NCBI RefSeq assembly: GCF_001190785.1
Contig: NZ_LGSS01000002.1
Location: forward strand, 186,001 to 250,000
Length of the DNA stretch: 64,000 bases
Direction of reading: 5' to 3'
DNA from: Gottschalkia purinilytica
GTDB taxonomy: Bacteria; Bacillota; Clostridia; Tissierellales; Gottschalkiaceae
Both the position numbers and the translations under genes were made by a program. Shown piece after piece: positions 1 through 12,637 of the stretch. Each line of letters starts with the position of its first letter. Positions within the stretch are counted from its first letter, which is position 1. Below the pieces are notes generated by a model that saw only the letters and a program-made list of their open reading frames with translations, searched no databases and was not told the origin of the DNA.

Positions 1-788
1 CATTTTCCTTTTTCAAGTGTAGTATGACTATGACCATCTATTATTAAATCTATTCCACTTACATTATCAGCTACTTTTTGACTTGTATCTATACTGCTTT
101 CATCAAGGCCTAAGTGAGTTAATGCTACTACTACATCTACTCTTTTTTCTTTAAGTTCAGATACCATTTCTTTTGCTGACTCTATAGGATTTTTAAATGT
201 AAGTCCCTTCACATTTTTAGGATTTGTCTTATAAGTTGTTTCTGGAGTACTTAGTCCAAAAATACCAATTTTTATACCGTCAACTTCTTTGATAACGTAA
301 GAAGTTAAGTATTTACTTCTATCCTCTTTAATTATATTTGATGATATTAAAGGAAATTTCATTTTTTTACTAAGTTCTAATAATCTATCTTGTCCATAGT
401 TAAAATCATGATTCCCTGGAACCATAGCATCATATCCTACTGTATTCATGACTTCTACAACACTTTCACCTTTTGATATACTGGATATTGGTTTTCCATG
501 TAATGTATCTCCTGCATCTAGTAATAAAACATTAGGATTTGAAGATTTAAGTGCTTTAATCTTTGTAGCTATTTTTGCAAATCCCATTCCTTCACTTTCA
601 TCTTCTTTGAGCCTTGAATGTGTATCATTAGTATGTACTATAATTATCTCTTTCGTTGATTCTGACCTATCGCTACTATAATTCGTTGTTTCATTAGCAA
701 AAGAGTTATTAATTGGTGCTAAAAAAATAGTAAACAATAATGATACTACTATAAATAGTCTTGAAACTTTTTTAAATTTAAATAGCAT
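1..788 (-). CDS. Secreted 5'-nucleotidase / metallophosphatase, C-terminus beyond window
   Basis: The open frame reads from an ATG at 788 to the left edge, so only the first 262 codons are present. A signal peptide (Lys-rich start, hydrophobic core, about 30 residues) is followed by the metallophosphoesterase signatures of the UshA/5'-nucleotidase family: HTNDTHSR, DAGDTLHG, PGNHDFNYG, THLG and DGHSHT. These residues bind the two catalytic metals. The family removes phosphate from extracellular nucleotides; the substrate-binding C-terminal domain would lie outside the window. A GGGGGGAT ribosome site precedes the ATG. It may supply nucleosides to the uptake operon near 28-34 kb, which is inference only. 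Confidence 0.9.
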   Translation of the reverse strand, partial: MLFKFKKVSRLFIVVSLLFTIFLAPINNSFANETTNYSSDRSESTKEIIIVHTNDTHSRLKEDESEGMGFAKIATKIKALKSSNPNVLLLDAGDTLHGKPISSISKGESVVEVMNTVGYDAMVPGNHDFNYGQDRLLELSKKMKFPLISSNIIKEDRSKYLTSYVIKEVDGIKIGIFGLSTPETTYKTNPKNVKGLTFKNPIESAKEMVSELKEKRVDVVVALTHLGLDESSIDTSQKVADNVSGIDLIIDGHSHTTLEKGK

Positions 789-815
789 ATTATCCCCCCT
801 TTTTATATATTTACC

Positions 816-844
816 ATTATATGTAATTATCTATCTACTCAAAA
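816..844 (-). promoter_or_regulatory. Possible promoter of the 5'-nucleotidase gene
   Basis: On the minus strand TTTTGA (839-844) and TATAAT (816-821) are separated by 17 bases, about 30 bases upstream of the start codon. The -35 box is weak, and AT-rich DNA gives many chance matches. The rest of 845-1050 is AT-rich with no ORF that I can support. Confidence 0.4.
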
Positions 845-1050
845 GTCTTTTAACAAAATCATATCAATCATTTAACTTTATTAACATTTATTACTGATTT
901 TTAGCGATTTTTAATATATTACTGAAGTTTTTAAATATATTAAATTATATAAAAATTTAATACTTTCTATGCTTTATTATTTTCATATTTATCTATTCCG
1001 TCAGTTATTAAATTTTAAATAATATATTCATGTAAACTCGTCTTTCTTTA

Positions 1051-1096
1051 AAATAAAAAAACTTAGATATTATATAATATCTAAGTTTTTTTATTT
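1051..1096 (-). terminator. Terminator of murA
   Basis: A perfect 22-bp inverted repeat (1051-1072 and 1075-1096) with a GATATTA/TAATATC core and A/T runs on both flanks overlaps the murA stop codon. It could work in both directions, but only murA points into it. Confidence 0.85.
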
Positions 1097-2351
1097 AATC
1101 TTCCACTCTATATATCTTTGCACCAAGCTTTGAAAACTTCTCTTCTATATCTGTATATCCTCTATCTATATGATATATATCACTTATTTCTGTTTTTCCT
1201 TCTGCTACAAGTCCTGCTAATATAAGTGCTGCACCAGCTCTTAGATCAGTAGCCTTTACAGGTGCTCCTAGTAACTTTTGAGATCCATTTACTATAGCAC
1301 TTCTTCCATCAATCTTTATATCTGCACCCATTCTCTTTAGTTCATCTATATGCATAAATCTATTTTCAAAAACAGTTTCTGTCATAACACTGATTCCTTG
1401 TCCTAAACTCATAAAAGTCATGAACTGTGACTGCATATCAGTAGGGAATCCTGGATAAGGTAAAGTTTTCACATCTGTTGATTTTATATTTCCATTACCT
1501 ATTACTCTTATTGTTTCTTCTTCTTCGATAACTTCTATTCCACATTCTTGAAGTTTTGCTATAACTGGTTTTATATGATTTGACACAACATTTTCTATAA
1601 GTACATCTCCACCTGTTATAGCTGCTGCTACCATAAAAGTACCTGCTTCTATTCTATCTGGTATTATTGAGTGTCGAGTTCCTGTTAATTTTTCAACACC
1701 TTTTATTCTTATAGTATTTGTTCCTGCACCTTTTATGTTAGCTCCCATATTATTCAGGAAGTTAGCAAGATCAACTATTTCAGGCTCCATAGCGGCATTC
1801 TCTATAATAGTTTCTCCTTTTGCCATTGTTGCCGCCATTATTATGTTTTCTGTAGCTCCAACACTTGGAAAATCTAGGTATATTATATCACCTATAAGTT
1901 CTTTTGCAGTAGCTTCTACATATCCCCTTCCTAGATCTATTTTCGCTCCTAGCGCTTTAAATCCTTTTAGATGCAAATCTATAGGTCTAGTTCCTATAGC
2001 ACATCCTCCTGGTAATGAAATTTTTGCTTTGCCCATTCTAGCAAGCAATGGTCCCATCACCAAAAAAGAAGCTCTCATCTTACTCATTAACTCATAAGGA
2101 GCTTCCACGTTATTTATATGTGATGAATTTATTTCTAGCATATCTTTACCAATTTTCTTAACATCTGCACCTAATATTGATAATACTTCTGATATTACTT
2201 CAACATCATTAAGTGCTGGTACATCTTCTAATATACAGGTTTCTGTAGCAAGTAGTGATGCTGCCAAAATTGGAAGTGCTGAGTTCTTAGCTCCACTTAT
2301 TCTAACATTCCCTTTTAACGGTGGGCTTTTTTCAACTATAATTTTAGGCAC
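1095..2351 (-). CDS. murA: UDP-N-acetylglucosamine 1-carboxyvinyltransferase (MurA)
   Basis: This cytoplasmic enzyme transfers enolpyruvate from PEP to UDP-GlcNAc, the first committed step of peptidoglycan synthesis and the target of fosfomycin. The 418 residues match the family's usual length. The N-terminal SGAKNSALP motif and the catalytic loop [13 protein letters not shown], with the PEP-reacting Cys at position 117, are intact. It therefore looks like the fosfomycin-sensitive Cys form. It lies 17 bases downstream of the ywmB-like gene, as murAA does in Bacillus, and a terminator overlaps its stop. Start ATG follows a GGGAGGAAGAAA ribosome site. Confidence 0.97.
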   Translation of the reverse strand: MPKIIVEKSPPLKGNVRISGAKNSALPILAASLLATETCILEDVPALNDVEVISEVLSILGADVKKIGKDMLEINSSHINNVEAPYELMSKMRASFLVMGPLLARMGKAKISLPGGCAIGTRPIDLHLKGFKALGAKIDLGRGYVEATAKELIGDIIYLDFPSVGATENIIMAATMAKGETIIENAAMEPEIVDLANFLNNMGANIKGAGTNTIRIKGVEKLTGTRHSIIPDRIEAGTFMVAAAITGGDVLIENVVSNHIKPVIAKLQECGIEVIEEEETIRVIGNGNIKSTDVKTLPYPGFPTDMQSQFMTFMSLGQGISVMTETVFENRFMHIDELKRMGADIKIDGRSAIVNGSQKLLGAPVKATDLRAGAALILAGLVAEGKTEISDIYHIDRGYTDIEEKFSKLGAKIYRVED

Positions 2352-2368
2352 ATTTTCTTCCTCCCTTT

Positions 2369-3118
2369 TTAGTATCCAATGGCAATTATAGGTGATCCCA
2401 TTAAAATATACGTTTTGTCTTGGTGTTCATCATATCTCATTCCTATATTCAAATTCATCTTCTCATTTCCTGTATATATATATCTATATATATGAGGTGA
2501 ATAAATAGATACACTTGCAATAGAAGAGTCAATAACACTTTCGACTTTTTTTCCATCTACAATACTAAGTATTTTACTTATTTTTTTCACTTTTTCACTA
2601 CTATCTAATTTTCCCTTAAATGTTCCAATAATGCAACTAGTAATTTTTGCATTAGTATTATATTCACTAAAAATACTATCTAATTTACTGGTAATTTCTT
2701 TTAAATTCTCATAACTTTTAGTGTCCTCTACCTCTATAAATAGTGTAGTTTCTTCTTGATTTGATTGTTCATCTTTAAAGCTATGTACCATGATAGTAAT
2801 AAGTCTCTCTTTTTCATCTTTTCCATATAATGCTATTTTCTTTTCTTGTGGTGATAGTAGTCTTTCTCTGTGCATTTCATTTATGTTCAATTTATTTCCT
2901 ATATTATTTATTATACTATTTATTCCGTTAATATTCATACTTTTTTTAGAAATTGTGCCATTATAGTTTAAATTAATACTATCAAAATCTGCTTCAACCT
3001 CTTCAAACGCTTTTATCATGACATCCTCATTTTTATAATCAAACTCTCCAGCAAATGAGTAATTAATAAGCGATAATAACATAATAGTTATAATTCCAAA
3101 TATTCTTCTAGCTTTCAT
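2369..3118 (-). CDS. YwmB-like secreted protein (DUF1779 type)
   Basis: This 249-residue protein begins with a signal peptide ([14 protein letters not shown]...) and has no catalytic motif I recognise. Its place between the ATP synthase operon and murA, and its size, match ywmB of B. subtilis, whose family was once labelled TATA-box binding on weak grounds; its function is unknown. I place the start at the ATG at 3118. The ATG at 3136 is the A-T-G of ATGGAGG, so the GGAGG ribosome site lies inside that longer version. The assignment rests mainly on context. A terminator-like fold precedes the gene. Confidence 0.65.
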   Translation of the reverse strand: MKARRIFGIITIMLLSLINYSFAGEFDYKNEDVMIKAFEEVEADFDSINLNYNGTISKKSMNINGINSIINNIGNKLNINEMHRERLLSPQEKKIALYGKDEKERLITIMVHSFKDEQSNQEETTLFIEVEDTKSYENLKEITSKLDSIFSEYNTNAKITSCIIGTFKGKLDSSEKVKKISKILSIVDGKKVESVIDSSIASVSIYSPHIYRYIYTGNEKMNLNIGMRYDEHQDKTYILMGSPIIAIGY

Positions 3119-3140
3119 AAATATATCTACCTCCATATAT

Positions 3141-3217
3141 AAAAAATGAGGAAAGAGTCTGCCATATATAAAAATGTAAAGGGGGAGAAAACATTTTTAA
3201 TTTGAAACTCTTTCCTC
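3141..3217 (-). promoter_or_regulatory. Nested hairpin with U-run in the leader of ywmB-murA
   Basis: Read on the minus strand, an 11-bp outer stem (GAGGAAAGAGT 3207-3217 with ACTCTTTCCTC 3148-3158) encloses an inner stem AAAAATGT/ACATTTTT around a pyrimidine-rich TTTCTCCCCCTTT loop, and is followed by ATTTTTTATA. The ribosome site comes about 10 bases later. This is the form of an intrinsic terminator placed inside a leader, so an attenuator is possible. I see no ligand-binding motif of a known riboswitch. The gap from 3219 to 3492 is AT-rich with no supported gene. Confidence 0.5.
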
Positions 3218-3492
3218 TATATTCATTATTGACAACATGGAGGTTATTTTATACATATGTTAAAAATTAACTTATAAATAATTTATCCACTATTTAATCC
3301 CTTATTAACAACTATATACTCTAAATTTTTTACATTTAATTATTTTTTAAGATAATCCAGCTTCTATAATATTTTCCCTACTTTTACTATAATTAAATCT
3401 ATTTTCTCATCTTTTTCAAATAGCTAAAATTATCAAAAGAAATTCATAATACTATCTTCTAATTATTTTACTAAAACTAATATGATATTATA

Positions 3493-3537
3493 AAAAACTC
3501 GATTAAATAGAAATATAGTCTACCTAATCGAGTTTTT
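3493..3537 (-). terminator. Terminator of the CuAO_N protein gene
   Basis: The stem AAAAACTCGATTA/TAATCGAGTTTTT with a 17-base loop is followed on the minus strand by a T run. It lies about 57 bases past the stop codon at 3594. Confidence 0.85.
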
Positions 3538-3593
3538 CTAGCATGAGTAAAATACATAGCCAGCTAATTATATATTAATCTGATTTTTATTAA

Positions 3594-4646
3594 TTACTTT
3601 ATTGTTTCTCCATTGTCTATTATAATTTGAGATTCAAGAACCTGAACATTATTCATGCGCATTACTTTCTCAAAAAAGTTTAGTGGAACAAAAGTTGTTC
3701 TCATGACTAACTCTGGAGCAATCCCTAATTGAATAGGGGCTGTTTTCATATAGGTATAGTTATCTTCACCTATTTTCAGAGAAATGCCTTTACCTAGCAT
3801 AACACTATGTAGTTCATTATTCCAGCTAACATCTACATTTAAAGCTTCAGCAATTGCACGAAGAGGAACCATTACATTTCCATCTTTATTTTTATAAGCT
3901 GCTGGAGCTTCTATTTTCTTGTCATTAACAATTATGTCCACATTTAAAACATTAATATTTAATTTTTCCATTTCTTCTTTTGTTAAATTATGAATTGGAG
4001 ATACTGCTTTTTCAAATAATACAACTATCTTATCTGGAGTTGTTTGTGCAGGTATACTTCTTGTAGTTTTATCATAAATTACTACAAGCTTTCTATTAGC
4101 TAGTTCTCCATCAAAACGTTTTTCATCTTGTGAAATAATATCTGTATCATCAGAAATATTTAATTTCAAAGAATTATCTGAACTAATTAAATCTTTATCG
4201 AAAGTATCTACTTTAACATTTTTATCTTCACTATTAACAACAATGGCTTCCGTTTCATATTGTGGTGGATAAATCATAATCATTGGTCTATTTTTATCAT
4301 AAAATGCAGTGATTACAGATCCTACAGCAACTTCATCATTGTTCACAACATATGTATCATTAGATACTATAAGATTTGCTACTACTTCACCTTCATTTTC
4401 TAATAAAACGTATTTTGATCCTTTCACACCTTTAAAGTCTGTTATCTTTGTTACTTTTCCAGTAACAGAACCAGTTTCAGACTGTTTTACTACATCCAAG
4501 CTAGTACTAATAGGCATAGATTCTTTCATCTCTTTAATATAATTAGTATCTTTTAAATTTTGTATATCAACTGCAAAAGATGTAGCCGCCGAAAGTGATA
4601 AAATTATAACTGAAAGTAATCCTGTAACAGTTCTTTTTAGTTTCAT
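3594..4646 (-). CDS. Secreted protein with C-terminal copper-amine-oxidase-N-like domain
   Basis: The 350-residue product starts with a clear signal peptide (MKLKRTVTGLLSVIILSLS, cleavage near SFA). A middle beta-rich part (about 55-220) has no recognised motif. The C-terminal 110 residues show the CuAO_N pattern, with VPLRAIAEALN, VSWNNELHSVML and a second half ending TTFVPLNFF. This domain is common in clostridial surface proteins and does not by itself imply copper or oxidase activity. A GGGAGGGATTACT site fits the ATG. It has its own terminator and stands alone between murA-ywmB and the decayed atpG copy. The role in the cell envelope is unknown. Confidence 0.8.
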   Translation of the reverse strand: MKLKRTVTGLLSVIILSLSAATSFAVDIQNLKDTNYIKEMKESMPISTSLDVVKQSETGSVTGKVTKITDFKGVKGSKYVLLENEGEVVANLIVSNDTYVVNNDEVAVGSVITAFYDKNRPMIMIYPPQYETEAIVVNSEDKNVKVDTFDKDLISSDNSLKLNISDDTDIISQDEKRFDGELANRKLVVIYDKTTRSIPAQTTPDKIVVLFEKAVSPIHNLTKEEMEKLNINVLNVDIIVNDKKIEAPAAYKNKDGNVMVPLRAIAEALNVDVSWNNELHSVMLGKGISLKIGEDNYTYMKTAPIQLGIAPELVMRTTFVPLNFFEKVMRMNNVQVLESQIIIDNGETIK

Positions 4647-4927
4647 AGTAATCCCTCCCTTTAAAGCTTACTTTATAATTTAATCTGTTGTTCTATCAGA
4701 TCCTAATAATTATGTAGCTCTATCATTAGTAACAATCATGAAATCAAGATAGGAAAATAATATATGTTAGGCTCAATAAATATTCTATCACTTAAATAGA
4801 ATATTTAAAAGATAATTATATCATTTTTGGATACTTATACCATAATGTTCTTCTAAAATGTGTTATAGATATAGTAACATTTAAAAGCAGATGCTTAACA
4901 TACTATATCAGTAGTTTCTTTATGCTT

Positions 4928-5060
4928 TCCATTTGCCTTACTCTTATGCCTATAATCTATTTACATGCTTTCTCTTCACCTACTATTTCTTGGATTTCTC
5001 AAGTAATATGAACTTAACAAGCTCTATTATATGTTAGTCCCATCTCTTCTATAATTTCGT
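4928..5060 (-). pseudogene. Decayed duplicate of the atpG 3' end and atpG-atpD junction
   Basis: About 130 bases align almost without gaps to 7384-7517, which holds the last 35 codons or so of atpG, the atpG-atpD spacer and the first bases of atpD. Shared blocks include TGCCTATAATCTATTTA, CACCTACTATTTCT and AGCTCTATT.TATGTTAG, by eye around four-fifths identical. The frame is no longer open as a gene. The remainder of the 4647-5152 gap holds a small inverted repeat (AATATTCTAT/ATAGAATATT near 4779-4806) and nothing else I can support. Confidence 0.85.
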
Positions 5061-5152
5061 TTTTGGTTTTTTATGGAATATATGTTAGTGTTTAACTGAA
5101 TAGTGTTTCTATAAATTCAATTTTAAATTAATTTAGAAAGGAGGTATAAGAT

Positions 5153-5422
5153 ATGAAAAAATTAGCTAGTATTTTAATAATTTTCACTCTAGTTTTAACA
5201 AGTATGAGTGTATTTGCAGGACCATTATGCTGTCAAAGAACTAATGTTATTACTGAACAAACTAAGGCTAGACTTGGTACAGACTTTTGCCGAACTTCTG
5301 GATGTCTTGTTAGTACTTACAAATATAAAACTCGTAGCTATTGTACTAATTGCAATGCTGAACATTCCAGCTCTGAAAGAACCGTTAAGGAACATTCGAA
5401 ATCAAGTTGTCCTTATAGATAG
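5153..5422 (+). CDS. Small secreted Cys-rich protein
   Basis: The 89-residue product has a signal peptide (MKKLASILIIFTLVL..., cleavage near VFA, residue 22). The mature part of about 67 residues has seven Cys (26, 27, 46, 51, 64, 67, 86), including YCTNC followed by two His, which resembles a metal site or a disulfide-bonded fold. An excellent AAAGGAGG site and a GC-rich terminator just after the stop show this is a real, self-contained plus-strand gene among minus-strand ones. I do not recognise the family. No bacteriocin export or immunity genes sit nearby, so an antimicrobial role is only one possibility. Confidence 0.8.
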   Translation: MKKLASILIIFTLVLTSMSVFAGPLCCQRTNVITEQTKARLGTDFCRTSGCLVSTYKYKTRSYCTNCNAEHSSSERTVKEHSKSSCPYR

Positions 5423-5453
5423 TAAAATCCCCCATATGCGGGGGGGATTTACT
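5421..5453 (+). terminator. GC-rich terminator of the Cys-rich gene
   Basis: The stem AAATCCCCC/GGGGGATTT lies around an ATATGCGG loop directly after the stop codon. The T tail on the plus strand is poor. Confidence 0.7.
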
Positions 5454-5516
5454 ATTTAATAATTTTTCCTAAAAGATTAAGTTCTAATTGAGTATAATAC
5501 TATTTACATTAATATA

Positions 5517-5551
5517 AAAATAACGATAAGAATTAACTTATCGTTATTTTT
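5517..5551 (-). terminator. Terminator of the ATP synthase operon
   Basis: AATAACGATAAG/CTTATCGTTATT around a six-base loop overlaps the atpC stop codon and is followed by a T-rich stretch on the minus strand. With its plus-strand neighbour at 5421-5453 it separates convergent genes. Confidence 0.9.
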
Positions 5552-5951
5552 TACTATATTCTGCTATACCTATTCTATTTAATGCTTTCTTAAGAGCCAA
5601 TTCAGCTCTTGCAACATCTATTTCTGATTTATCTTTATTTAGTCTATTTTCTGCTCTTTCTTTTGCTCTTTTTGCTCTTTCTACATCTATCTCTTCAGGC
5701 CATTCTGCAGAGTCTGTTACTATAGTTGTTTTTTCTTTAGTAACTTCCATATATCCCCCTGCAATAGCAGCTTTTTTCTCTTCATTACCATTTTTGATTT
5801 TCACTATACCTATATCTAAAGGAGTTACTATAGGTATATGATTTTTAAGTATAGCAATATCTCCTTCTACTCCTCTAGCCACTACCATTGTCACTTCTTC
5901 TTCAAAAAATTTACGATCTGGTGTTACTATTTCCAGTGTAAATTGTGACAT
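5544..5951 (-). CDS. atpC: ATP synthase epsilon subunit
   Basis: The 135-residue epsilon subunit forms part of the rotating central stalk and can inhibit ATP hydrolysis. The N-terminal beta-sandwich shows the family pattern (IVTPDRKFFEEEV, GDIAILKNHIPIVTPLDIG, GGYMEV), followed by the two C-terminal helices (ERAKRAKERAENRLN onward). It is the last gene of the operon, 38 bases after atpD, and a terminator overlaps its stop. Length is normal. Confidence 0.96.
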   Translation of the reverse strand: MSQFTLEIVTPDRKFFEEEVTMVVARGVEGDIAILKNHIPIVTPLDIGIVKIKNGNEEKKAAIAGGYMEVTKEKTTIVTDSAEWPEEIDVERAKRAKERAENRLNKDKSEIDVARAELALKKALNRIGIAEYSKK

Positions 5952-5989
5952 GTTTTACACCTCCCTTTTCGTCCTTAGGACAAAGGAAT

Positions 5990-7411
<1,422 letters not shown>

Positions 7412-8272
7412 CTATTTAAGTGCTTCCGCTCCACCTACTATTTCTGAGATTTCTTGAGTAATAGAAGCTTGACGAGCTCTATTGTATGTTAGTTCTAGTC
7501 CTTCTATAATTTCTTCAGCATTATCTGTAGCTGATTCCATAGCAGTCATTCTAGCTCCTTGTTGACTGGCTGAAGCTTCTACTAGTCCTCCATATATTGC
7601 ACTTTGTATATATTTTGGTATTAAATATTCTAAAACCTCTTCTGGTGATGGTTCATATTCTGTTAGTGTTTTAGCACTATTATCATCATTTTTACTATCT
7701 TCTATTTCAGCTGGAAGAAGCTTTATAGCTGTAGGCTCTTGAGATATTGCACTTTTAAACTTAGTATAAAGAAGTATTACTTCATCTACTTCTCCCTTCT
7801 CATATAAGTTTAGTGCTATGTTTCCTGCATTTCTTGCATGAGAAAATTCAGGTTTTTCTGTCATACCTACAAATTCTCCAGCTATTTCGTATCCTCTTTT
7901 TTTGAAATACTCTCTACCTTTTAAGCCTATAGCTATTATAGAAGATGAGCTTTTATCTTTCATCTGGGACTCTGCAAGTTTTATAATATTTCCGTTATAT
8001 CCTGCTGCAAGTCCTCTATCAGCAGTTATAACTATATATGCAGTCTTCTTAACTTCACGTTTTTCTAAAAAAGGATGTCTTACTCCCTTAGCATTTGCTA
8101 ATACTCTTTGAACACTTGATATTACAGTTTCATAGTATGGTCTTGTTGTTTCAGCTTTCTCTCTAGCTTTTCTAAGTTTTGCTGAGGAAACAAGATGCAT
8201 AGCTTTGGTTATTTGCTTAGTATTATTTATACTTCGCATCCTTCTTTTAATATCTCCCATTGCTTGAGCCAT
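7412..8272 (-). CDS. atpG: ATP synthase gamma subunit
   Basis: The central rotor shaft of F1 has 286 residues, the normal length. The N-terminal helix (MGDIKRRMRSINNTKQITKAM) and the C-terminal helix (ARQASITQEISEIVGGAEAL) that run inside the alpha/beta ring are conserved, as is the central ADRGLAAGYN region. The gene lies between atpA and atpD with 43- and 24-base gaps. A decayed copy of its 3' end sits at 4928-5060, outside the operon. Confidence 0.97.
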   Translation of the reverse strand: MAQAMGDIKRRMRSINNTKQITKAMHLVSSAKLRKAREKAETTRPYYETVISSVQRVLANAKGVRHPFLEKREVKKTAYIVITADRGLAAGYNGNIIKLAESQMKDKSSSSIIAIGLKGREYFKKRGYEIAGEFVGMTEKPEFSHARNAGNIALNLYEKGEVDEVILLYTKFKSAISQEPTAIKLLPAEIEDSKNDDNSAKTLTEYEPSPEEVLEYLIPKYIQSAIYGGLVEASASQQGARMTAMESATDNAEEIIEGLELTYNRARQASITQEISEIVGGAEALK

Positions 8273-8315
8273 AATTTCACCCCCTGTACTGCATTTGTGT
8301 TTTAAATACTAATAT

Positions 8316-10373
<2,058 letters not shown>

Positions 10374-10386
<13 letters not shown>

Positions 10387-10886
10387 TTTACTTCCCCTAC
10401 CTCATCGATAAACTTATTTATCATGTCTTTGTGGGCATTATTATCTAAATTCTTTTCTACTACTTTTGAAGCTGCTAACATAGCTATAGTGGCTACCTCT
10501 GATTTTAAATCATCAAGAGCTTTTTCTTTTTCTCTTTGAATATCATTTTTAGCCTTAGCCGCCATATTTTCAGCTTCTTTTCTAGCTTCTAGAATTATTT
10601 CATCTCTTAGCTGATCTCCTCTTTTCTTAGCTGCCTCTACTATATCTCTTCCTTCGCTTTTAGCATTCTCTATATTAAGTTCATATTCTTTTTTAAGACT
10701 AATAGCTTGTTCTCTTTCAGCCTTAGCCTCGTCTAAATCTTTTTGAATATTTTCTCCTCTAGCCTCTAAATGTTTTTTTACAGGATCAAACAGAAAATGT
10801 CTTAAAACTAAAAACAAAACTAGTGTAGCAGCAAGTTGCAAACCAAAGTTCAGCATATCAGGTAATATATTTACTTGAATATCCAC
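10374..10886 (-). CDS. atpF: ATP synthase b subunit
   Basis: The peripheral stalk subunit (170 aa) has one N-terminal membrane helix (about 10-28, LNFGLQLAATLVLFLVL) and a long charged coiled coil rich in Ala, Lys and Glu. The GTG start follows a GGAGG site. It is 100 bases after atpE; the spacer holds a small hairpin. There is only one b-type gene, as expected for a homodimeric stalk. Confidence 0.96.
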
Positions 10887-10949
10887 TATTATTATCCTCC
10901 TTCCCTATATATACATTATGGAGATAAAGTCCTTTATACAAATAAGAGA

Positions 10950-10966
10950 TGGGTAGGATTCACCCA
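10950..10966 (-). other. Small hairpin between atpE and atpF
   Basis: TGGGT/ACCCA with a seven-base loop lies 20 bases past the atpE stop, inside the longest spacer of the F1Fo core. Such hairpins often mark mRNA processing that raises c-subunit yield relative to neighbours. That function is inference, and the stem is short. Confidence 0.35.
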
Positions 10967-10986
10967 CCCCCCTATATATTTAAATT

Positions 10987-11277
<291 letters not shown>

Positions 11278-11344
11278 TTAAAATTTTAATTTATTAGAAC
11301 TATATAGTTCTTTTCTTAACTAAGTTTAATAAAAATTATGATTT

Positions 11345-12031
11345 TTAAATGCCTTCTTCATCTGGTAAGTTGCCTCCAACAAATACCATAGTTAACATTG
11401 CAAATATAAATGTTTGTACAAGTCCTGAGAAAATATCGAAGTAAGCATGGAGTGCTGGTGTAATAAGAGGTGATATATATCTTAGAGCTTCATATACTAA
11501 GCTCATTATGATACCCCCACTTAAAATATTTCCAAATAAACGGAATGATAGAGAAATAGGATTTGATAACTCACCTACTATATTAAGTGGTAACATCACT
11601 GGATTTGGATCAAAATACCCTTTTATATATCCTCCTATACCATTAGTCTTAATTCCATAGTATTGAGTAAGAGTAAATGTAATTATAGCTAATGCTAAAG
11701 TTACATTGTAGTCTGACGTAGGTGGTGATACTCCTAGTAGGCCTGATAAGTTAGCACATGCAATATATAGTAGTAAAGTACCTATATAAGGCATAAGTCT
11801 ATCTCTAGTTGGACCTGTTCCCATAGTACTCTTAACTAAAGACTGAACTAATCCGACAAATATTTCAACTACATTCAACAAACCTTTTGGTTTTTCATCA
11901 ACTTTAGCTTTTTTGACTTTACTATTCACAACTAATGCGAATATTGAAAGAGCTATTACTATGATCCAAGAATTTATTACTGTGTCATGAATAAATAATT
12001 CTCTTCCAAAAGCCATGAATTTAATACCCAT
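11345..12031 (-). CDS. atpB: ATP synthase a subunit
   Basis: The 228-residue membrane stator has five or six hydrophobic helices. The key stretch GELSNPISLSFRLFGN contains the essential Arg that faces the c ring, and the C-terminal GLVQTFIFAMLTMVFVG helix is typical. A strong AAAGGAGG site precedes the ATG. The 197-base gap before it holds a consensus promoter, so this may be the first gene of the main atp transcript. Confidence 0.96.
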   Translation of the reverse strand: MGIKFMAFGRELFIHDTVINSWIIVIALSIFALVVNSKVKKAKVDEKPKGLLNVVEIFVGLVQSLVKSTMGTGPTRDRLMPYIGTLLLYIACANLSGLLGVSPPTSDYNVTLALAIITFTLTQYYGIKTNGIGGYIKGYFDPNPVMLPLNIVGELSNPISLSFRLFGNILSGGIIMSLVYEALRYISPLITPALHAYFDIFSGLVQTFIFAMLTMVFVGGNLPDEEGI

Positions 12032-12152
12032 GCTTCAACCTCCTTTCCTAATTATTAAATATTACTTCAACTTTTAGAAAATTTATAAATCATTACCAAT
12101 AACTAGAAGCTATTAGTAATTACTTACTACAAAAAAATATAAAAGTATGTCC

Positions 12153-12181
12153 ATAATAAATCATTATTTAATTTGTGTCAA
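12153..12181 (-). promoter_or_regulatory. Strong promoter before atpB
   Basis: On the minus strand TTGACA (12176-12181), 17 bases and TATTAT (12153-12158) form a near-consensus housekeeping promoter about 120 bases before atpB. The -35 box is half of a perfect palindrome TGTCAATTGACA (12176-12187), a possible regulator site overlapping the promoter. Confidence 0.75.
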
Positions 12182-12228
12182 TTGACAACGTTTTCTCTTT
12201 TTTTCATCAACGTCATACTTATATAACA

Positions 12229-12633
12229 TTAAATATCATTATTCTCCCTTTTTCTAATTTTTCCTGCTAAAATGTCATAAAAAGAATCTGAAATGATGAC
12301 TATTTTTACAATGAACATTGACATGATCGTTGTATATAAATTAATATAATCTGCTAAAGCAGCTATTGTGAGTACTAATCCATATATTAGATATCTAATC
12401 ATGTAATTATTAATGGTATGCCTTTTAGCTGAATTCTGTGACATATTGACTGATTTTCTTACACTTATTGACATTAATCTAAAGTTTAAAATATTTATAC
12501 TACCACCAAATATTAGGCCATATATATAAGACTTTGGATCTTTAAATAATAAAAGTATAAGACCTGTACCTATAAGCATAACTATAACACTTCTTTTAGT
12601 TATAGTTTCACAGTAATTTTTTCCTAAGCCCAA
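12229..12633 (-). CDS. ATP synthase subunit I (AtpI-like membrane protein)
   Basis: The 134-residue protein has four hydrophobic segments (near 16-32, 33-50, 77-95, 97-118). Its position before atpB and its pattern (LIGTGLILLLFKDP, YIYGLIFGGSINILNF) fit the ATP synthase I family, which helps assemble the c ring, notably in Na+ enzymes. The TTG start follows a GGAAG site. The gap of 4 bases to the preceding gene suggests coupling; the gap to atpB carries a separate promoter. Confidence 0.75.
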   Translation of the reverse strand: MGLGKNYCETITKRSVIVMLIGTGLILLLFKDPKSYIYGLIFGGSINILNFRLMSISVRKSVNMSQNSAKRHTINNYMIRYLIYGLVLTIAALADYINLYTTIMSMFIVKIVIISDSFYDILAGKIRKRENNDI

Positions 12634-12637
12634 TATA

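Noticed and set aside
5208..5459. Second plus-strand ORF over the Cys-rich gene
   Set aside because: It runs in another frame through the terminator and lacks the ribosome site that the Cys-rich frame has.
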